Positions 28,624-39,615 of a DNA stretch of 64,000 nucleotides are shown one piece after another. Position 1 is the first letter of the stretch. The number at the start of each line of letters is the position of its first letter. Under the pieces are notes generated by a model. That model saw only the letters and a program-made list of their open reading frames with translations. It did not search any database and had not been told where the DNA came from. A program made the translations under genes and the position numbers. This stretch comes from Mesorhizobium sp. B2-1-1 (GTDB lineage: Bacteria > Pseudomonadota > Alphaproteobacteria > Rhizobiales > Rhizobiaceae), in contig NZ_CP083954.1 of assembly GCF_006442975.2 (NCBI RefSeq), positions 682,001 through 746,000 on the forward strand, given 5' to 3'.

Positions 28624-28998
28624 CGGCGAAGCTGCGATCTCCCCCCCTCGTGGGGGAGATGGCCGGCAGGCCAGAGGGGGGCGCTGCCCCGCCGGCCTTG
28701 CCAAGGTCCACGGAACTAGTCCTCCACTTTCCCGATCTGCCGCCTACTCTCTGCCGTCGCGACAACGGCTGTCGAACCGCGTCCAGGTAGGTGCTCTACG
28801 ACGCCCCCCTCTGTCCTGCCGGACATCTCCCCCACGAGGGGGGAGATCGGCTGTCGCGACGGCCTTTGCCAATCTCCGGCCTCTTGGAGCCCGACCAACC
28901 TTCATCACAAACCGGTGAGCGTTGTAACGAAGCGATAATTGGCAACGAAGTGGGGACATGAGCGGCGCATCGCGGCGCCGTCGCCACGGAGCAATCCC
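28624..28998. other. Repeat-filled intergenic region with two inverted copies of one element
   Basis: No gene is seen. Copy 1 (28637-28684) reads ATCTCC...GTGGGGGAGATGGCC. Copy 2 (28801-28847) is its reverse complement. They are about 115 bases apart, so the whole stretch could form a large stem, and each copy also has its own small hairpin (CCCCACGAGGGG). Beyond copy 2 the shared sequence extends through GTCGCGACGGC. Confidence 0.8.
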
Positions 28999-29703
28999 AT
29001 GTCGCAAGCCAAACGCAGCAGGTTCCTCGCAGTGTCCAGCCTGGGCGCGCTTGCGCTCGCGGCGTCGCTCGGCGCGGCCGCGGCGCAGCCGCTTACCGTT
29101 GTCGAGCTGTTCACCAGCCAGGGCTGCTCGTCCTGCCCGCCGGCCAATGCCAATCTGATCAAGGTCAAGGACCAGCCTGGCGTGCTGGCGCTGTCCTTCA
29201 ATGTCACCTACTGGGACTATCTCGGCTGGAAGGACATTTTCGGCCGGCAGGAGTTCACGCAGCGCCAGGTGAGCTACGAGCCGCCGCTCGGCCGTGACGG
29301 GCCGTTCACGCCGCAGGTGGTGGTCAACGGCCATGCCGACACTGTCGGCGCCGCGCCCGGCGAGATCGAACGGCTGATTGCGGCGAGCGGCCGCATCAAG
29401 GGGCCGTCGCTGTCGCTCGATGGCGGCAAGGCCAGCATCGGCGCGGGGAGCGTGCCGGGCGGCAAAGCCGACATCTGGCTGGTGCGCTATGCCAGGGGCG
29501 TCGTCGAGGTGCCCGTGGCGCGCGGCGAGAACACCGGCCGCACCTTGCCGCACGGCAATGTCGTGCATGCGCTGAAAAAGCTCGGCAGCTGGACCGGAGA
29601 GGCCACGACGCTCGACGTGCCGGCCGCCGCCCATGGCCTCAGCACCGCCGTGCTGGTGCAGTCGCCCGGCGGCGGGCCGATTCTGGCCGCCGCCGCCGAT
29701 TAG
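28999..29703 (+). CDS. DUF1223 secreted thioredoxin-fold protein
   Basis: ATG 28999 follows GGAG at eight bases and gives 234 residues. A signal peptide (VSSLGALALAASLGAAAA) predicts periplasmic location. The mature protein starts with VVELFTSQGCSSCPPA, the hallmark of DUF1223, with C-S-S-C in the thioredoxin active-site position. Then YWDYLGWKD and TPQVVVNG follow. The family is widespread in alphaproteobacteria; its function is not established. A thiol-redox role is plausible from the C-x-x-C. Confidence 0.88.
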   Translation: MSQAKRSRFLAVSSLGALALAASLGAAAAQPLTVVELFTSQGCSSCPPANANLIKVKDQPGVLALSFNVTYWDYLGWKDIFGRQEFTQRQVSYEPPLGRDGPFTPQVVVNGHADTVGAAPGEIERLIAASGRIKGPSLSLDGGKASIGAGSVPGGKADIWLVRYARGVVEVPVARGENTGRTLPHGNVVHALKKLGSWTGEATTLDVPAAAHGLSTAVLVQSPGGGPILAAAAD

Positions 29704-29830
29704 CTTGCCTCCGGGAACTTCCCGGTTGCGGGGAGAGACCATGCCCGATCAGAAATTGCGCAACGCCGCGCCTGCGGCGCCGCAACAGCCGGCCGCCGCG
29801 AGGGCGCGCCACCCAACCAAGGAGACCATC

Positions 29831-30109
29831 ATGACCGTTCTTTCCCGCCTGACGCTGCCGGCGCTTGCGCTCGCTTTGTGCTCGACGGCATTGCTGGCCG
29901 GCGGCATCGCCCGGGCCGACGAGGCCACCAACGCCATGAAACCCGCCGCCGACGCGATGAAACCGGCAACCGATGCAATGAAGCCGGCCGACCCGATGGC
30001 CACCAATGCCATGAAGCCCGCCGCCGATGCGATGAAACCGGCGGACGCCATGAAGCCGGCGGCTGACGCGATGAAGCCGGCGACGGATGCGATGAAGCCT
30101 GCCAACTAG
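29831..30109 (+). CDS. Secreted AMKPA-heptapeptide-repeat protein
   Basis: AAGGAG lies seven bases before ATG 29831; 92 residues. A signal peptide ends near GGIARA. The mature part of about 62 residues consists almost wholly of the repeat A-M-K-P-A-x-D (units end in A-D, T-D or are shortened to A-M-K-P-A-D). There are eight or nine AMKP units with one Met spaced every seven residues. No folded domain is expected. It is distantly reminiscent of Met/Lys pentapeptide (MxKDx) repeat proteins but has a different unit. Repeated Met could bind copper or scavenge oxidants next to exported MsrA; that is an inference. Confidence 0.75.
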   Translation: MTVLSRLTLPALALALCSTALLAGGIARADEATNAMKPAADAMKPATDAMKPADPMATNAMKPAADAMKPADAMKPAADAMKPATDAMKPAN

Positions 30110-30242
30110 GTCAAGCCGCGGCGGAGAGTTACGCACCCGCTGGGGCCGCACGAGAATGTGAGCCTCCGCCGCAACTCGCGCATCGCACCGGCTCCGCTAA
30201 TTCAATAGACTGGACCCTATGCAAGCCATGAGGAGTGCAACC

Positions 30243-30968
30243 ATGACCGACATCAAGAACCGTTCGAGCGGCCTCGTCCGCGGCGCGCTCGCAGCTTTCG
30301 CGCTCGCCGTCGCGGGCGCCGCCTTCTGGCTCACCCCAGCGGTTTCGGCGGAGGATGCCGTGGTGATCCCGCCACCGGCGCTGGATGAAAAGGCCGCGGG
30401 CGGCAGCGAGACGGCAGTGTTCGCCGGCGGCTGCTTCTGGGGCGTGCAGGGCGTGTTCCAGCACGTCAAGGGCGTCACCAAGGCGGTCTCGGGCTATACC
30501 GGCGGCGCCAAGGACGACGCCGTCTACGAGACGGTCGGCACCGGCCGCACCGGCCATGCCGAATCCGTCGAGATCACCTACGACCCCTCCAAAGTCACCT
30601 ATGGCCAGCTGCTGCAGGTGTATTTCTCGGTCGCCCACAATCCGACCCAGCTCAACTATCAGGGGCCCGACTCCGGCACGCAGTATCGCTCGACGATTTT
30701 TGCCGAAAACGACACGCAGAAGAAGATCGCGCAGAGCTACATCGCCCAGCTCGACAAGGCCAAGCTGTTTTCCAAGCCCATCGTCACCACGATCGAAACT
30801 GGCAAGACCTTCTACCCGGCCGAGGAGTACCACCAGGATTTCCTGACGCTCAACCCGACCTATCCCTACATCGTCTACAACGACCTGCCAAAGGTGGCGA
30901 ATTTGAAGACGCTGTTCCCGAAGCTTTACAGCGACAAGCCGGTGCTGGTGCTGTCGGCCAGCAATTGA
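30243..30968 (+). CDS. msrA: Peptide methionine sulfoxide reductase A, predicted exported
   Basis: AGGAG precedes ATG 30243; 241 residues. The N-terminus has a signal-like segment (GALAAFALAVAGAAFWLTPAVSA), so the enzyme is probably periplasmic or membrane-anchored, unlike the usual cytosolic MsrA. The catalytic cysteine lies in AGGCFWGVQ (C64). The substrate block YHQDF is near residue 200. MsrA reduces Met-S-sulfoxide in proteins. No MsrB domain is fused. It lies 133 bases after the Met-rich repeat protein on the same strand. Confidence 0.92.
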   Translation: MTDIKNRSSGLVRGALAAFALAVAGAAFWLTPAVSAEDAVVIPPPALDEKAAGGSETAVFAGGCFWGVQGVFQHVKGVTKAVSGYTGGAKDDAVYETVGTGRTGHAESVEITYDPSKVTYGQLLQVYFSVAHNPTQLNYQGPDSGTQYRSTIFAENDTQKKIAQSYIAQLDKAKLFSKPIVTTIETGKTFYPAEEYHQDFLTLNPTYPYIVYNDLPKVANLKTLFPKLYSDKPVLVLSASN

Positions 30969-31008
30969 GTCTTCGCAGGGTGAGAAGAACGACAGGTCGG
31001 CGGGACGG

Positions 31009-31054
31009 CGCCCCCCTCTGCCCTGCCGGGCATCTCCCCCACGAGGGGGGAGAT
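31009..31054. repeat. Palindromic intergenic repeat, orientation 1
   Basis: This is a copy of the element found at 28801-28847 (CGCCCCCCTCTG...GAGGGGGGAGAT). It pairs in inverted orientation with the copy at 31120-31166. Confidence 0.85.
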
Positions 31055-31119
31055 CGGCGGCCTCGCCGTCCCGCCCCGCTGTCAACGTTAGAAATTGGCG
31101 AAAGCCGTCGCGACATCCA

Positions 31120-31166
31120 ATCTCCCCCCTCGTGGGGGAGATGGCCGGCAGGCCAGAGGGGGGCGC
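31120..31166. repeat. Palindromic intergenic repeat, orientation 2
   Basis: This is the reverse-complement partner of 31009-31054, and the same orientation as 28637-28684. The preceding ATTGGCGAAAGCCGTCGCGAC is also shared, inverted, with 28850-28875, so the full unit is near 80 bases. Confidence 0.85.
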
Positions 31167-31196
31167 GAGGGATCGCGGCCTCTCCTGCGAAGAAGG

Positions 31197-33809
31197 CTAC
31201 ACCCTCTTCCGCCACGGCAGGCTCCAGCGCGCTTTCTCCAGCGAGGCCTTGGTTTCGACCGTGGCCGGGGCGGACTGGGCTTCTCGGTATTGCACCGAGC
31301 CCCGCGGCGGATAGGGCAGGCTGTCGTTGAGCTCCAGCCTGTCGAGCTGGCTGAAATCGGGGAAAGGCAGTTTTTCCTCCTCGCGCCAGGCGCTGACCCG
31401 CTTTTCCGCGGCGATGCGCTTTTCCTGGTCGAGCGGCAGGTCGGCGGCGCTGTATTCCAACTGCGCCGGGAAGGCGAACTGGGCGCCGGCCTCGTCCATC
31501 ACCGCGATCATCGACAGCAATATGTCCTCGCGGATGGCGAGAAACTCCGAGCCATCCGCGGTCGTGATGTAGGTGAAGACCTCGATGTCGAGTGAATAGG
31601 GGCCGAAGCCGACGAAGCGCACGCGGCACGGGTCGTCGATGACGCGCGGATGAGCGATCAGGAGCTTGCGCAGCGCCGCCAGCGTGTAGCGCAGCTGGTC
31701 GGGCGTCGTCTCGTAGCGCAATTGCAGCGTGGTGGCGAAGCGGGTGCGGTCGCGATGGGCGTAGTTCTCGATCTGCATGCCGGCGAAGTCGGAATTGGGC
31801 ACCGAGATCACCGTGCGGTCGACCGAGCGGATGCGGGTCGAGCGCATGCCGATATGCTCGATGGTGCCGGACTGGTTGCCGAACTTGCAGAAGTCACCGA
31901 CGCTGACCGGCCGGTCGGCATAGAGCGTCAGGCCGGAAAGAAAATTCTGCAGCGTTGGCTGCGCCGCCAGCGCCACCGCCAGGCCGCCAATGCCGAGGCC
32001 GGCCAGCACGCCCTGATAGGGGATCGCCAGCACCTCAGCCAGGAGCAGGAAGGCGACCACCAGGGCGGCGATGCGCGCCACGCCGGTCAGCAGCGAGATC
32101 AGCGTCTCGTGGTAGCCGGGCACGTTGAAGGTGGCGCGGTAGCGCTCGGCGATCTTGCCGATCAGGTGCCAGACGACGGGAACCGCGCCGATCAGGATCA
32201 GGCTCCAGGCCGCCGCCTTGGCGGATGCCGCGATCACCTGCGGCAAGCCGAGCGGCCGCAGCGCAAACAGCAGGAACAGGCCGAGGAAGATCGAGCGCAC
32301 CGCCCATTCGACGACGCGGAAGAAGCCGGCCCGCCCGGAACTCCTGCCGCGGCGGGCGAAGAACACGATGACGGCGTTGGCAAGGAAGCCGAAGGCGATG
32401 CCGGCAAGCACGGCAATGCCGAGCCCCAGCCATTGCCAGCGTTCGATCGGCCCGGCGCGGGTCAAAAGGGCAGGGCTGATCTCGCGGGCAAGGCCCCTCG
32501 TGGCGAAGAACGGATCGTTGCTGGCGAAGGCGGTGAATTCCGGCGCCACCGGCGCGTCCTCGATATCGGCATAGAGCGTGCGGATGTTGGCCAGCGTTTC
32601 CGGCGTGAATTTCCACAGCTTGCCGCCTTTCTCCGTCCCCACCGGAGCGACGACGATGTTGCCGGCCGGGTGCTCGAAATACACATAGGGCGTGTTGCTT
32701 TGGGGATCGTCGGGAATTTCCTGCCAGTAGACGTAGCCGATGCGGTCGATGACTTTCTTGAGATAGCTCTCGAGCAGAACCGCCTCGTCGGACCGCACCG
32801 CCGGATTGTAACCGCGCATGTCGAGCGCCGTTTGCGTCGAACCGCCATTCTGGTCGGCGATGCCGCCGAGCAGCATCTTGAACGTGTCGCGCGGCGAGGC
32901 GAGCTTGGCCGGATCGTCGACCATGTCGGGGGCTTCGCCACGCGCCGCCTGGAACTCGGCGAGCTTGGCCTGCAGCACGGCGAGCTGCGGCCCGACGATG
33001 AACCATTCGCCGGCCCTGCGGCGGAAGGTGACGTCGAAGAAAACCTTGCTGCCATATTGCTGCAGCCTGGCTGTCACCTCGTCGCCGGGGATCGCATCAT
33101 GCGGCAGGTTCCACAGGCGCAAGGTGGCGTTGTCGATCACCGAAAACAGGAGCTTGGTGTAATCGGGCATGTTGAGGCCGCCGCGATCGGCCTCCGTGAC
33201 GTCGACGAGGCCGGCCGCCAGCGCGGCAAGGCCCATGCCGCCGCCGGTGGCGCGCGGCACATTGTCGGCGCCGCTCTCGTTCATGGTCTGCAGGAATGAG
33301 CGCATCGTCGTCATCGGGCTGGTCTGGTCGACCTTGAGGGTCTCGGCGGCGTCGACGCGCACGCCCGTCCACCATTCGGCGGTGGCGGATTCGAAACGGC
33401 CCATGAAGCTGGCGCTGTCCGGCGCCATGACGAAGCTGAACTCGCCCTGGCGACTGCCCTCGAACCAGCGGCCGAACAGCTTTTCGCCTTCGGCCTTGGC
33501 TTCGATGCGGCCGCCATACAGGGGATAGACGCCCTTCACCTCGGCGCCGTCCTGCTCGAAGGTGATCTGGGCGCCGCCGCCGCGCCATTTGGTGTCCCAG
33601 ACACCGGCCCAGTTGGCCGTCTGCTGGGCATGAGCGGGCTGAATGACAGGCAGCAGGCCGGCCAGCGCAAGCGCGGCGATCAGCGTGACCAGGCGGATCA
33701 GGACCAGAGCAATTCCAGGAAAGCGGCGTAGCGATTTTCCCAGGAAAACTGCGTAGCGCTGCCGCGCCTGCGGATCGTGTTCTATCGAGGCAACCGGGAC
33801 ACCGCGCAT
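31197..33809 (-). CDS. Large MscS-family mechanosensitive channel with periplasmic N-terminal domain
   Basis: The protein has 870 residues from ATG 33809; no better start is seen, and the first 30 codons run through a palindromic repeat, so the true start is uncertain. A signal-like helix (LVTLIAALALAGLLPVIQPAHA) is followed by about 400 periplasmic residues without a recognised domain. Several membrane helices (about 455-590) lead to the MscS pore helix and beta domain, with GLGIGGLAVALAAQPTLQNF and then LYADRPVSVGD. It probably opens under membrane tension to relieve osmotic shock. It is monocistronic. Confidence 0.88.
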   Translation of the reverse strand: MRGVPVASIEHDPQARQRYAVFLGKSLRRFPGIALVLIRLVTLIAALALAGLLPVIQPAHAQQTANWAGVWDTKWRGGGAQITFEQDGAEVKGVYPLYGGRIEAKAEGEKLFGRWFEGSRQGEFSFVMAPDSASFMGRFESATAEWWTGVRVDAAETLKVDQTSPMTTMRSFLQTMNESGADNVPRATGGGMGLAALAAGLVDVTEADRGGLNMPDYTKLLFSVIDNATLRLWNLPHDAIPGDEVTARLQQYGSKVFFDVTFRRRAGEWFIVGPQLAVLQAKLAEFQAARGEAPDMVDDPAKLASPRDTFKMLLGGIADQNGGSTQTALDMRGYNPAVRSDEAVLLESYLKKVIDRIGYVYWQEIPDDPQSNTPYVYFEHPAGNIVVAPVGTEKGGKLWKFTPETLANIRTLYADIEDAPVAPEFTAFASNDPFFATRGLAREISPALLTRAGPIERWQWLGLGIAVLAGIAFGFLANAVIVFFARRGRSSGRAGFFRVVEWAVRSIFLGLFLLFALRPLGLPQVIAASAKAAAWSLILIGAVPVVWHLIGKIAERYRATFNVPGYHETLISLLTGVARIAALVVAFLLLAEVLAIPYQGVLAGLGIGGLAVALAAQPTLQNFLSGLTLYADRPVSVGDFCKFGNQSGTIEHIGMRSTRIRSVDRTVISVPNSDFAGMQIENYAHRDRTRFATTLQLRYETTPDQLRYTLAALRKLLIAHPRVIDDPCRVRFVGFGPYSLDIEVFTYITTADGSEFLAIREDILLSMIAVMDEAGAQFAFPAQLEYSAADLPLDQEKRIAAEKRVSAWREEEKLPFPDFSQLDRLELNDSLPYPPRGSVQYREAQSAPATVETKASLEKARWSLPWRKRV
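33709..33756. repeat. Degenerate GCAATTCCAG repeat overlapping the 5' end of the MscS gene
   Basis: GCAATTCCAGGAAA and, after a short core, TTTCCCAGGAAAACTGCG resemble the element at 9375 and 56147. The repeat falls inside the annotated coding sequence (codons of roughly residues 18-34), just before the signal helix. Confidence 0.6.
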
Positions 33810-33950
33810 TGCATTGCCCTTCTTCTCGGACCGCTGCCATCAGGCCGCAGCATGTCGCGGAAGGTTATTCCGCGTGAAGATGAATATTGTCTTTCCGGCA
33901 GGCGACAGGCGGCAGGCGGAGGCGATGATTTCGCGCCGTCGCCTGGCCCT

Positions 33951-34955
33951 TCAATCGTAGGTCAGGTCCCTCGCCTTGCCGCCGAACACGCGGTAGGCAT
34001 AGAAGGAATAGAAGATGATGATCGGCAGCACGACCACGGTGCCGGCCAGGATGATGGCCAGGCTTTCGGGTGCGGAAGCCGCCTGCCAGATGGTCAGCCT
34101 GTCGGGCACCACGAACGGATAGAACGACCAGGCGAGCCCGGCAAAGCCCAGCGCGAAGATGGCGGCCAGCGTCAGGAACGGCGTCAGCGAATGGCGGTCG
34201 TCGGGCCTGGGCAGATGAGAGGTCTGCCGCCACAGCCACAGGAACAGCAGCGCCGACAGGATCGGCAGCGGCGACAGATAGAGCATTTCGGGCAGGACGA
34301 ACCATTTGGCGAAGATGCGCGGGCTGGCGAAGGGCGTGGCCAGCGACACGGCAGCCATGCCGAGCGCGGTCAGCACCAATGTGGTGCGCAGCCAGCGCAC
34401 CGCCTTTTTCTGCAAGTCGCCTTCGGCCTTGTAGATGACCCAGGCCGCCCCCATCGCGGCGTAGGCCGCCGCCAGGCAGAACGCCACCAGCACGCCGAAC
34501 GCCATGCCGCCCAGGCCGAAGTCGAGGCCAAGCACATAGACGCCCAGCATATAGCCTTGCGCCAGCGAGGCGATGAGCGAGCCGAGGAAGAAGATGCGGT
34601 TCCAGCGATGCTTGCGCTCCGTCGCCACCTTGGCGCGGAAGTCGAAGGCGACACCGCGCAGGATGAGGCCGACCAGAAGCACGAACACCGGGATATAGAG
34701 CGCGCTGAGGATGACACCATGCGCCATCGGGAAGGCGACCAGCAGAAGGCCGACGGCCAGCACCAGCCAGGTCTCGTTGGCATCCCAGAACGGGCCGATG
34801 GCGGCGATCATGGTGTCCTGCTCGGCGTCCTCGGCCGCCGCGAACAGGATGCCGATGCCGAGATCGAAGCCGTCGAGAATGACATAGATCAGGATGGCGA
34901 GGCCCATCAGGCCGGCGAAGATGAGGGGGAGCAGGGTCGGCCAGTCATAGGTCAT
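33951..34955 (-). CDS. cydB: Cytochrome bd-type quinol oxidase subunit II
   Basis: The protein has 334 residues with about eight or nine membrane helices. The N-terminus has the CydB signature ILDGFDLGIG, followed by GPFWDANETWLVL. It pairs with CydA to form the cyanide-insensitive (CIO) type of terminal oxidase in the inner membrane. The start is 11 bases after the cydA stop, so the two are cotranscribed. No CydX-like microprotein of the usual M-W-Y form is seen in the 140 bases downstream. Confidence 0.95.
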   Translation of the reverse strand: MTYDWPTLLPLIFAGLMGLAILIYVILDGFDLGIGILFAAAEDAEQDTMIAAIGPFWDANETWLVLAVGLLLVAFPMAHGVILSALYIPVFVLLVGLILRGVAFDFRAKVATERKHRWNRIFFLGSLIASLAQGYMLGVYVLGLDFGLGGMAFGVLVAFCLAAAYAAMGAAWVIYKAEGDLQKKAVRWLRTTLVLTALGMAAVSLATPFASPRIFAKWFVLPEMLYLSPLPILSALLFLWLWRQTSHLPRPDDRHSLTPFLTLAAIFALGFAGLAWSFYPFVVPDRLTIWQAASAPESLAIILAGTVVVLPIIIFYSFYAYRVFGGKARDLTYD

Positions 34956-34966
34956 TTCTCTGTCTC

Positions 34967-36328
<1,362 letters not shown>

Positions 36329-36470
36329 GGCGGGCTCCGGCTGCTTCTAATAAGCGGAGAATAGGCTTGTAGGGCCGGCCGGTCAAAGCGGCGTCCCGCC
36401 GCGAGGCGGAACGCCGCAGCGCCATGCGGCGGCAATGTCGAGAACTGTCAGCAACGGCATTGACTTGCGG

Positions 36471-36499
36471 TTGCATGCGGCGACATTCGTCCTATATCT
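36471..36499 (+). promoter_or_regulatory. Candidate sigma-70 promoter of the ABC-2 exporter operon
   Basis: TTGCAT (-35, 36471-36476) and ATATCT (-10, 36494-36499) are spaced by 17 bases and lie 31 bases before the ATP-binding gene's ATG. This is a pattern match only. Confidence 0.4.
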
Positions 36500-36530
36500 G
36501 GGGTCCTCTTTCAAGCAGCCGTTTTCAGCC

Positions 36531-37453
<923 letters not shown>

Positions 37454-37457
<4 letters not shown>

Positions 37458-38215
37458 ACCTGCGCGCGGTATGGGCGATCTACCGGGTGGAGATGGCGCG
37501 CGCGCTGCGCACCGTTTTGCAGAGCATCGTCTCACCCGTGCTGTCGACGTCGCTGTATTTCGTCGTCTTCGGCTCGGCCATCGGTTCGCGCATCACCGAG
37601 ATCGACGGCATCAGCTACGGCGCCTTCATCGTGCCCGGGCTGATCATGCTGTCGCTTTTGACGCAGTCGATCTCCAACGCCTCCTTCGCCATCTACTTCC
37701 CGAAATTCGTCGGCTCAATCTACGAGCTGTTGTCGGCTCCGGTCTCCTATCTCGAGATCGTCCTCGCCTATGTCGGGGGCGCCGCCACAAAGTCGATCAT
37801 CCTCGGCCTGATCATTCTGGCGACGGCCTCGCTGTTCGTGCCGCTCTCCATCCAGCATCCGTTCTGGATGCTGGCCTTCCTGGTGCTGACGGCGGTGACC
37901 TTCAGCCTGTTCGGCTTCATCATCGGAATCTGGGCCAGGAGCTTCGAGCAGTTGCAACTGGTGCCGCTGCTGATCATCACGCCGCTGACCTTCCTGGGTG
38001 GCAGCTTCTATTCCATCAACATGCTGCCGGGCGCCTGGCGCACGGTGACGCTGTTCAATCCGGTCGTCTATCTGATCAGCGGCTTCCGCTGGAGCTTTTT
38101 CGGAAAATCGGACGTTTCGGTCGGCATCAGCCTCGGCATGACCGTGGTTTTTCTGCTGATCTGCGTGGCGACCGTCGCCTGGATATTCAGGACCGGCTAC
38201 CGGCTGAGGAATTGA
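37454..38215 (+). CDS. ABC-2 type exporter, permease
   Basis: The protein has 253 residues with six membrane helices. The family pattern is clear: [18 protein letters not shown] at the start and the ABC-2 signature region [16 protein letters not shown] near residue 185, followed by F-N-P-V-V-Y-L-I. It is translationally coupled to the ATPase gene. YadH and NodJ are the nearest recognisable relatives. It converges with the DUF2156 gene 31 bases away, with no obvious terminator between. Confidence 0.9.
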
Positions 38216-38246
38216 GGGGCGAAGCCACGCTGAGCCGCGGTCAGAG

Positions 38247-39284
38247 CTAGATCGCCTTCACCAGCCGCAGCAGGCCCAGCATCTCGACATAGGTTCCCTT
38301 ACGGAAGGCGACGTAGACCGGCTCCTCGATGCCGTGGAAACGACGCTTGAACGCCGCCTGCCCCTGCAGGTTGAAGCGGCGGCGGTTGACCCAAGGCGAA
38401 TCATAGGCGCGCTGGAAGGCGTTGCGCCAGAAATCGCTTTCGGCGAATCCGCTGGGGCCGACGTCGACCAGCGGCGACAGCCCGAGCGTGACGACCGAAA
38501 TGCCTTCCTCGCGAAAGCGGTCGACGGCGAATTTGGTCAGGCCGACCTCGGCATGCGGCGAGGCGTCGATGTGCTTGCGCTTGAAGGCGGTGGTGTAGCC
38601 GATGACCTTGCCGCCGCGAAACAGCGGATCGAAGTCGAGCAGGGCGACCAGTTCGCCATCAGGGCCGTGCAGCACGAAGCGGCGCATGTCGACGCCCACA
38701 TGATCGGCGAAGTGCCGGTTGAGGAAGCCCATTTCCCAGCGCTTGACGATGCGGTCGCCGCGCCAGTTCGCCGAAAGCCGGGAGATCTCGTCGAGAAAGA
38801 TGGTCCGCTTGTCCTCGGCGAACGAAAAGCCCTTCTTCAACAGCCAGCGCTCGGAGTAGCGCACGGTTTCGTTGCGCTTGCCGGAAAAATCGTGTGCGGG
38901 CAGCGGCAGACGGGTGTCGATGCCCAGCCGGTTGACCTTGTAGCCGAGCCCGGCCAGCACCCGCGCCGACTGTTCGCCGATCTGCACGAACCAGGGGCTG
39001 CCGGCGGTCTCGACGAAGCGCCTGATATAGTCGGCCCGATGGGCCGGATCGGCGACCGGGTCGCCGAGCGCGAAATGATGCTTCATCTTGGTGCCGAAGG
39101 CGATGTAACCGTCGGCGTCGCCGAAATAGGAGAGCCTGCCTTGCACGGCGGAGGAGTAGGCGAGTGAGAAGTCGCCGTGGCGGCGCACCAGCGCCAGCCG
39201 TTCGGCATGGGTGAACGCCTGGCGCTCGACCTTTGGCGAGGCACGCTCGAGGATTTTGTCGAGATAGATCCGCAAGGAGGGCAT
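38247..39284 (-). CDS. DUF2156 (phosphatidylglycerol lysyltransferase C-terminal-like) protein
   Basis: ATG 39284 gives 345 residues; an ATG at 39305 is possible. The protein matches the cytoplasmic GNAT-like double domain of MprF/LpiA (DUF2156): LAYSSAVQGRLSYFGD near the start, a region around FWRNAFQRAY, and a C-terminal segment of the type F-N-L-Q-G-Q-x-x-F-K-R-R-F near the end. The MprF flippase membrane domain is missing, so it is a stand-alone aminoacyl- or acyltransferase-like enzyme, possibly modifying a lipid. The substrate is unknown. Confidence 0.8.
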   Translation of the reverse strand: MPSLRIYLDKILERASPKVERQAFTHAERLALVRRHGDFSLAYSSAVQGRLSYFGDADGYIAFGTKMKHHFALGDPVADPAHRADYIRRFVETAGSPWFVQIGEQSARVLAGLGYKVNRLGIDTRLPLPAHDFSGKRNETVRYSERWLLKKGFSFAEDKRTIFLDEISRLSANWRGDRIVKRWEMGFLNRHFADHVGVDMRRFVLHGPDGELVALLDFDPLFRGGKVIGYTTAFKRKHIDASPHAEVGLTKFAVDRFREEGISVVTLGLSPLVDVGPSGFAESDFWRNAFQRAYDSPWVNRRRFNLQGQAAFKRRFHGIEEPVYVAFRKGTYVEMLGLLRLVKAI

Positions 39285-39615
39285 GGGTCGAGATTCCGCG
39301 TGCATCTGCGGCGCGCACCCGGGTACGCTATACGCCGTGGCGCCTTGATTTTGCACAGGAAGCCGAAAAAAGCGTTTCGAGGACTTCGGATTCCTGTACC
39401 GGTAACAGAGATCCGCCAGCCCCCGGATCTCGAATCAATCACATTGCCGCGACCTGATTATCGCCGATCTCGCGTATATGCCATATAGGACGCAACCGCG
39501 GTGCGGCGCATGGCCTCGAAATCCGGGGCCGATCTGCTGTATGGATCATGCGCGGGAGGGCGTTCTGCCGGTGTCGGCGGAAGCGCCACAAGGGTGGAAT
39601 GGGGTTCGTGAGCGA

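Noticed and set aside
29930-30106. CRISPR-like array in the AMKPA gene
   Set aside because: In-frame 21-bp coding repeats without unique spacers or cas genes.
31650-33299. 549-codon open frame antisense to the MscS gene
   Set aside because: Charged low-information composition and no start signal; shadow of a membrane-protein gene.
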